Below are positions 58,328 through 64,000 of a stretch of DNA of 64,000 bases, in pieces. The position numbers were made by a program, and so were the translations under genes. The notes under the pieces were generated by a model. It saw only the letters and a program-made list of their open reading frames with translations. It made no database searches and had not been told where the DNA came from. Location of the stretch: NCBI RefSeq assembly GCF_000346465.2, contig NC_034010.1:6079394-6143393 (forward strand), given 5' to 3'. Each line of letters starts with the position of its first letter. The stretch's first letter is position 1. This DNA is from Prunus persica. Its lineage: Eukaryota; Streptophyta; Magnoliopsida; Rosales; Rosaceae.

Positions 58328-61300
58328 TCATTCAATCCATATATCTTCACACCCATCTCGAATATTTTGACCGCCTAACTCACCCACCAGTTCATCAAAT
58401 GTGTCAACATTTGGCATCCCTCTAGTAAATGGCTCACACTCAATTATCACATCACCTAAGACTTCATCACCAATAACATCATTATATTCTCTATTAGGCA
58501 TTGATAACACTACCGACCAACCACGATGCATCGGGTCGTCAACAAAAAATATTTGTTTGACTTGAGAAGCCAAAACAAATTGGTCATTCCTATGTCCAAT
58601 TTTACTCAAATCTACAAGGGTAAATCCAAGTTCGTCGACTACAAGACCAGAACTATCTATCCAATCACACCTAAAGACTGGGATTGTAAACTTTTGGTAG
58701 TCAAGGTCCCAAATTTCTTGAATGACACCATAGAAACCCATATTTGAGAGAATTGGGTTTTTATCCTTGGCACTAGCAACTTGCATGGTATGTGCAAGTA
58801 AATAAACTCCACTATTTTGAGTTGTCCGCACATCATCTTGTGCCTTGATATTGAATTTAATACCTTTAATAAGATAGCTCCTATATAATGGCACTGACAT
58901 GTTTGGACCAGCTGCTAGCCACCTTAAATTTTCTGATACGCCATGATTGTCTTCCTCAAGTTCACTTTGAACCTGCAAATTAATCATATCTTAATTCAAT
59001 CTAACATATAAATAAGAAGAAAATTAAAAGAGAAATATGTTATTCAACAACATATACCTTGAAGCGTAGCCATTGAATGAAAGTGCTATTGTGCTTATCC
59101 TGCAGCCACTTTGTTCTCTTTCTAAATTTTGGATAAGCAGTCTTGATGTGGATCATATGTTGCCTACATGACACGAAAAATTCAAGCATTACGGTCCTAA
59201 ATATAGAAGATAAACATAAGAAATAATTTAAAATGGAAACTTAAAGAATAAAGCTCATACGTACTCGATATAAGGTAGGACTTCCTCCGTATTCTCCAAG
59301 ACATATAGATGTGCTTGATTCAACAGGTCCTAATCAACTACGCTCACTGTGCAACCTGATAATGGCTTTGAAAGTCCCATCTTTTGGCTTGAAGGCACTC
59401 CAACTGTACTAACATCAGATAAATGCTGAGTACAACACTCTACCGCTTCTTCAGTTATATACCGCTCAGCAATGCAACCTTCGGGACGAGTACGATTCTG
59501 AACATACCCCTTCAGCACTTTCATATATCTTTCAAACGGATACATCCACCTAAAATATACTGGCCCACATAGACGAACTTCTCTGACAAGATGTACTACT
59601 AGATGAACCATGATATCAAAGAATGAAGGGGGAAAGTACTTCTTCCAACTTATCTAGCTTGGAAACATCAACAGTCTTTGCACATATAGCTTGGAAACAT
59701 CAACAGTCTAGCTTGGAAACATCAACAGTCTTTGCACATATAGCATTGAAGAAGAAGCACAAACGAGTTATTGCATACCTTGCAGGCTTCTCCAAAACAG
59801 AACGAATTGCCACAGGGAGCAATTGTTGCATTAAGGTATGACAATCATGTGATTTAAGGCCAAGAAGTCTTGAATCTTGTAAAGATACAAGATTTTTAAT
59901 ATTTGAAGAATAACCTTCAGGGACCTTCATACCATAGAAAGAATTGCAAACCTCTCTCTTCTCTGCTCTTGACAAATTCCAAGGCCCAGGAGGCAAACGA
60001 GTACGTCTTTCTCCATACTCGGGTTGCAAATCAGTTTTGACCCCCATGTTCAATAAATCTAATCGAGCAGCAATCCCATCTTTATTTTTTCCAGGGATCT
60101 CCAGCAATGTACCAATGATACTATCACAAACATTCTTCTCAATGTGCATAACATCTAGGGCATGCCTCACAGGAAGGTATTTCCAATACTCGAGATCAAA
60201 GAATATTGATTTCTTCTTCCAACAAACTCTGTCACCATTTTCAACCATATGCAGCACTTCTTCTCCGGTTAATGGCTCGGGAGGTATGCCATATTCAGGT
60301 TTCCCATTAAAAGCTGCACGTTGCCTCCTATATGGATGATTGATTGGTAACCATTTTCTATGCCCAATGTAACAAATTTTGTGGCCATTTTTCAACCTGT
60401 GACTAGGTGTATCATCGCCGCATATTGGACAAGCTTTATATCCTTTAACAACACAACCAGATAAGTTTCCATAGACGGGGAAATCATTAATTGTCCACAT
60501 TAATGCAGCTCTGAGTGTAAAGTATTCTCCATTATGTGCATCATACACTCCTCTAATCCCATCCCACAAAGATTTTAAATCATCAATCAAAGGCTCCAAG
60601 TAGACGTCTATATCATTTCCGGGTTGTTTAGGACCGGAAATCAATAAGGTTAACATCATGAACTTTCGTTTCATGCACAGCCATGGAGGGAGATTATATG
60701 TAACTAAGATAACCGGCCAACAACTATATCTGCTACTTAGAGAACTGTGGGGATTGAATCCATTAGATGAAAGAGCCAATCTCAAGTTTCTCGGCTCATT
60801 ACCAAACTCAGGCCATTTATCATCAAGAAGTTTCCAAGACGGGGAATCCGCCGGATGAGACATCTGACCGTCAATTGATTTTCTAGCAGCATGCCAAGTC
60901 AAACTCTTAGCTGTCTCATGTGATTGAAACATCCTTTTAAACCTTGGAATTGGAGGAAAATACCACACCACCTTCGCTGGCACACCCTCTTTCAAGATTG
61001 AATCTTTGCCTTCCTTCCACCTTGAGATACCACAAGTAGGACAATTAGTTGAATCCTCATACTCCTTCCTATACAAGATGCAATCATTGGGGCATGCGTG
61101 CATTTTCTCATAACTCAGCCCCAATGCACACAAAGTCTTTTTAGCCTCATACATAGAGGTTGGTATTGTATTTCCTTCTGGAAGCAAATCGCCTTGAAGT
61201 ATCAATAATTCTGTAAAACAGACATCACTCATCCCATGTTTTGCCTTCAAATTATACAACTTCACTAATGCCGATAACTTCGTGTACTTTCTACAACCAG

Positions 61301-61697
61301 GGTACACTGGTTGATCTCCATCCCCAATCACATTGGCAAACTCATACGGATCGGAACCAAAATCATTATCATCCATATCAATTTCTTCAGACACAAAACT
61401 GTACCTACTATGGCCATCATCTTCTTCAACATTTCTACTAGCATTAGTAGTTGCTTCCCAAGGTTCTCCGTGAAATGTCCAATTCTTATAGCTTTGGTCA
61501 ATTCCATTAAAGTATAAGTGATCCCTTATAATTCCAACCCCAAACAACTTCAAATTAACACATTTAACACATGGACAACGGATATGTGTTGTAGTTAGAA
61601 GATTTTCTACAGCAAAGTTCAAAAATGCTTCCACCCCAAACTCATATGCCTTCGATCTTCTATCCGAGTGTATCCATGGCTTATCCATCTCCGGCAC
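58328..61697 (-). pseudogene. CACTA TNP2-type transposase gene, interrupted
   Basis: Minus-strand exons 59261-61697, 59058-59163 and 58328-58972 with GT/AG borders. The first frame gives 665 aa: transposase-associated Cys motif (CPCVKC, 41-46), a CPNDC...CPTC zinc-like motif (202-222), and the TNP2 domain with GPKQPGNDIDVYLEPL (355-370) and DVMHIEKNVCDS (515-526). Translation stops at TGA created by a local tandem duplication near 59653-59743. Beyond it the frame resumes into a DUF4218-type region (FDIMVHLVVHLVREV) with a further TAG near 59327. The last exon is a DUF4216-type domain ending at 58328. The conserved DGFNP motif reads NGFNP (Asn312), possibly a lost catalytic Asp. Likely inactive. 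Confidence 0.85.
59653..59743. repeat. Frame-preserving tandem microduplication in the transposase gene
   Basis: Units of 32, 22 and 32 bp, each starting TAGCTTGGAAACATCAACAG, lie in a row. The extra 54 bp keeps the downstream reading frame but introduces a stop codon on the minus strand (after SKLDC). Confidence 0.85.
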
Positions 61698-61789
61698 TAT
61701 AACCTATTATCTATAATAAAGTGAAAATATAGGCAATGACCATCACTATAGCAGATCATACAAAGATCTAATAGCAAGTAATACACAAC

Positions 61790-63560
61790 AGAGACGACGG
61801 GTTTTAAACAAAAACAGACGTATTTGGCATATATGGGGGACGGATTTTCAACAGATGTCGTCTAATATAAGTAATACAAACGACGGTTTATGAAAAAACT
61901 CGTCGTGGATAAGTAATACAACGACGGTTTTTTTTTTCAATAAACCCGTCGGTGTAATCGTCGTCGTATGCCTAAAAAGCGTCGTGTCTTCAGTTATTTT
62001 CCAGACCCCAAACCCATAAGAGCACAACATATATATGAAACCAAGCAAGAAAACAACATATACATGAAACCAAGCATGAAAACAATAAATCCATTCCCAA
62101 TTCAACATAACATAGGGTGATTAAAAGATCCGACAAAATTAAATCCATTCCCAATTCAACATAACAGATAATGTAATCCATGAACCCATTAAACAGAAAA
62201 TCCATGAACCCATACTTATAAGCACATTATTAACAGATCGCAAAGCATATACCTAAAACCCTTTAACAAAACAACCTAATATCATTCAATGAATTTACAA
62301 GGGGAAGATAGGGTTTGTACTTACAGGTTGGACGAGCTCACAGATTCGACGGAGCAGAAGTGAGAGAGCAACTTTTAATTAGAGCAGAAGTGAGAGAGCG
62401 AAATGTTATGTTGCGCGAAATCTGAAAATTTTAGGGTTCAGGGTTAGAAGAATAAGAATAAGAGCCAAATATAAAAAAATTTAGGACGCGCGAAAATTTT
62501 TAGAGCGCGCGCTCTTTAAAACGTCGAAAGAAAAACCATGGCGAAAGTTCTACAAGAACTGACGTAAATGTAATATTCCACGACGGAAACACTGAACGTA
62601 ACGCCGTTTATTTTGACGCTTCATTTTTCGGATTAATTTTAAATTTATTTTCAATATTTTGATATAAAGACGACTGAAAAACCACGTCGGGGTTAAGAAA
62701 TTGAAAACGTTGTAAATTATAATAGACGACTTACATATTAAAATGACGTCGTTTAAAGTAGAAACCATGTCGGATAATTTACTGCACGATGTAACATATG
62801 TATTCCACGACTCAACCACCGTCGTTAACAATTAATACCCTAAACCCTTAAAACTAAATTATATAATTTTAAAAATTAAGTTTATAAAAGGGTTTATGGT
62901 TTTACAGCCTAATATATACCCTAGACTACCCAAAAATTATACTTTAAAAATAAACCCCAATAAATAACAACCCTAATCTCTAAACCCTAGACTCTAAACC
63001 CTAAACCATAAAACTAGAAGTGATTTTATGACTCATCAAAACAATTTTGTTTTGGATGTTCATTTTAAATTTTTGTTATTCAAAATGAATTTTTTCAAGG
63101 TTTAGGGGGAAGAAAATATATCAATGACTTCATAGGAGTTGACTTTGCATTTTTCTGATTTATTTTAAATTTATTTTGAATATTTTGATATAAAAATAAT
63201 AAAATATTCTTATCACAACAACAAACCACGTCGGTGTTGATAAATTGTAGACGTTGTAAATTGTAATAGACGACTAAGTTGTTAAAATGACGTCGTTTAA
63301 ATGAGAAACGATGGCGGATATTTAACTATCCGACGTAAAATATATATTCCTCGACTTAACCACTGTCGTTACAAAGTACTACCCTGAACCCTTAAGAAAT
63401 TGAAGACGTTGTAAACCATAAACGACTCCATTGTTCGAAGAACGTCGTCTAAATATCCTTTTACGTCGGATTTGTTTAAAACGAAACCACAAAAAACGAC
63501 GGCTTTTGACTTTATTACGTCGTTGGAAAATTATTACACGTCGGTTACGCATTTTGTATG
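61790..63560. repeat. CACTA internal repeat-rich region
   Basis: Between the transposase gene and the Ulp1-like gene. Contains CGACGG/CGTCGT motifs and a diverged direct repeat: about 62632-62850 recurs at about 63170-63395 (TTTAAATTTATTTT.AATATTTTG, AATAGACGACT, AATGACGTCGTTTAAA). A smaller tandem motif (AAATCCATTCCCAATTCAAC) repeats near 62085 and 62140. No gene seen. Confidence 0.7.
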
Positions 63561-63665
63561 TTTGTTTTTGTTTTTACTTTAAGAAAACCTCAACAAATTT
63601 TTACATTATATATTATAGACAAAATTTGTACATTATACATAAATATCAAGTGTTCAATAATTCCC

Positions 63666-64000
63666 CTATTCCAGTTGAAGGCAAACAAACTCTGCCCATT
63701 CATTCCGGACTTCATCAATTGCTTCTTGGGGGTATGGCTCTTCCTGTTTTCCCTTCGCATACTGCATAAAAACAATGACTATTAGGGTTTATAAATAAAA
63801 GGAAATTCAATCACAGACGACCATAACCGACGTAGTATATCTATTCAACGACGGTAATTTTACATGACCGTCGTTGATAATACAAAAAACGACGTAAAAT
63901 GTTTGAAGGTTATTTCTTCTTACCTTCTTCTCAAACCCCAAGGAAGGATCCATGATGATGTCCTTCATGAAGCGCATCACGTAATACCCGCATTCGACAT
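63666..64000 (-). CDS. Ulp1-like (peptidase C48) gene, 3' end, partial
   Basis: Two minus-strand exons: 63924 to beyond the window edge and 63666-63761, with a GAAG/GTAAG donor and a TGCAG acceptor, both in phase 0. The upstream exon contains ECGYYVMRFMKDI, the Cys-box of Ulp1/SUMO-type cysteine proteases. The last exon reads EAIDEVRNEWAEF and ends at a TAG stop (63666-63668), as in C-termini of plant transposon-borne Ulp1 proteins. The His and Asp of the catalytic triad lie outside the window. It is probably a gene of the CACTA element rather than a host gene. Confidence 0.72.

Larger units (their letters stand above)
56762..64000 (-). mobile_element. CACTA (En/Spm-like) element, 3' end and most of its body
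   Basis: The terminus near 56762 reads TACTACAAAAAAGC, one base from the usual CACTACAAAAAA. It is followed by dense ACGACG/CGTCGT motifs, the subterminal repeats typical of CACTA elements. Genes run on the minus strand: part of a Ulp1-like gene at the right edge, then the TNP2 transposase with DUF4218- and DUF4216-type domains. A second repeat-rich zone (61790-63560) lies between the two genes. The other terminus is outside the window, so length and target duplication are unknown. Confidence 0.85.

Noticed and set aside
58526..60339. Plus-strand open frames within the CACTA transposase region
   Set aside because: They are shadows of the minus-strand exons, which carry the recognisable TNP2, DUF4218-type and DUF4216-type sequences.

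Overview
The window is nuclear DNA of a eudicot plant. Genes have introns with GT/AG borders, intergenic DNA is AT-rich and full of microsatellites, and the repeats are typical plant ones: Ty1/copia, PIF/Harbinger, hAT, Mutator-type and CACTA elements and a pararetrovirus relic. A clustered family of MATH (meprin and TRAF homology) plus coiled-coil genes suits Rosaceae such as Prunus or Malus, but the species is inferred, not shown. Positions 11488-11587 are an assembly gap.

The host genes are five MATH/coiled-coil genes with the same three-exon plan and a short 5'UTR intron just before the ATG: gene 1 (4229-6534, minus), gene 2 (16886-19658), gene 3 (25120-28470), gene 4 (38210-39847) and gene 5 (49257-51349), all plus. 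Genes 1 and 2 have a long linker between MATH domain and coiled coil (416 and 393 aa). Genes 3-5 lack most of it (314, 314 and 311 aa) and lie in related duplicated blocks. Genes 3 and 4 are followed by scars of a further MATH gene. Proteins of this family include Arabidopsis RTM3, which restricts long-distance movement of potyviruses, and a MATH cluster underlies a Plum pox virus resistance locus in apricot. A defence-related role here is by analogy only.

Region by region: 1-2560 copia pol relic and LTR-like DNA with a hAT MITE; 4229-6534 MATH gene 1; 6983-9668 MITEs and a hAT element; 10353-15373 two PIF/Harbinger elements, one inserted into the other in opposite orientation, the inner one with a broken transposase and an intact-looking Myb/SANT-like gene; 16886-19658 MATH gene 2; 20470-24031 LTR relics and MITEs; 25120-31070 block A with gene 3; 31071-37690 LTR relics, a Mutator-type MITE and a Tourist-like MITE; 37741-42441 block B with gene 4; 42442-48578 LTR relics and a dead copia element in tandem with part of a second copy; 48579-51659 block C with gene 5; 51660-55008 a hAT element holding an endogenous caulimovirid-like relic; 55019-56760 a copia 5' LTR and gag relic; 56762 to the end a CACTA element with a TNP2 transposase gene and part of a Ulp1-like protease gene.

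The duplicated blocks act as internal controls. Insertions present in one block and absent from another (solo LTR at 29008-29351, hAT element at 51660-55008) can be ordered relative to the duplications, and empty sites can be read directly.
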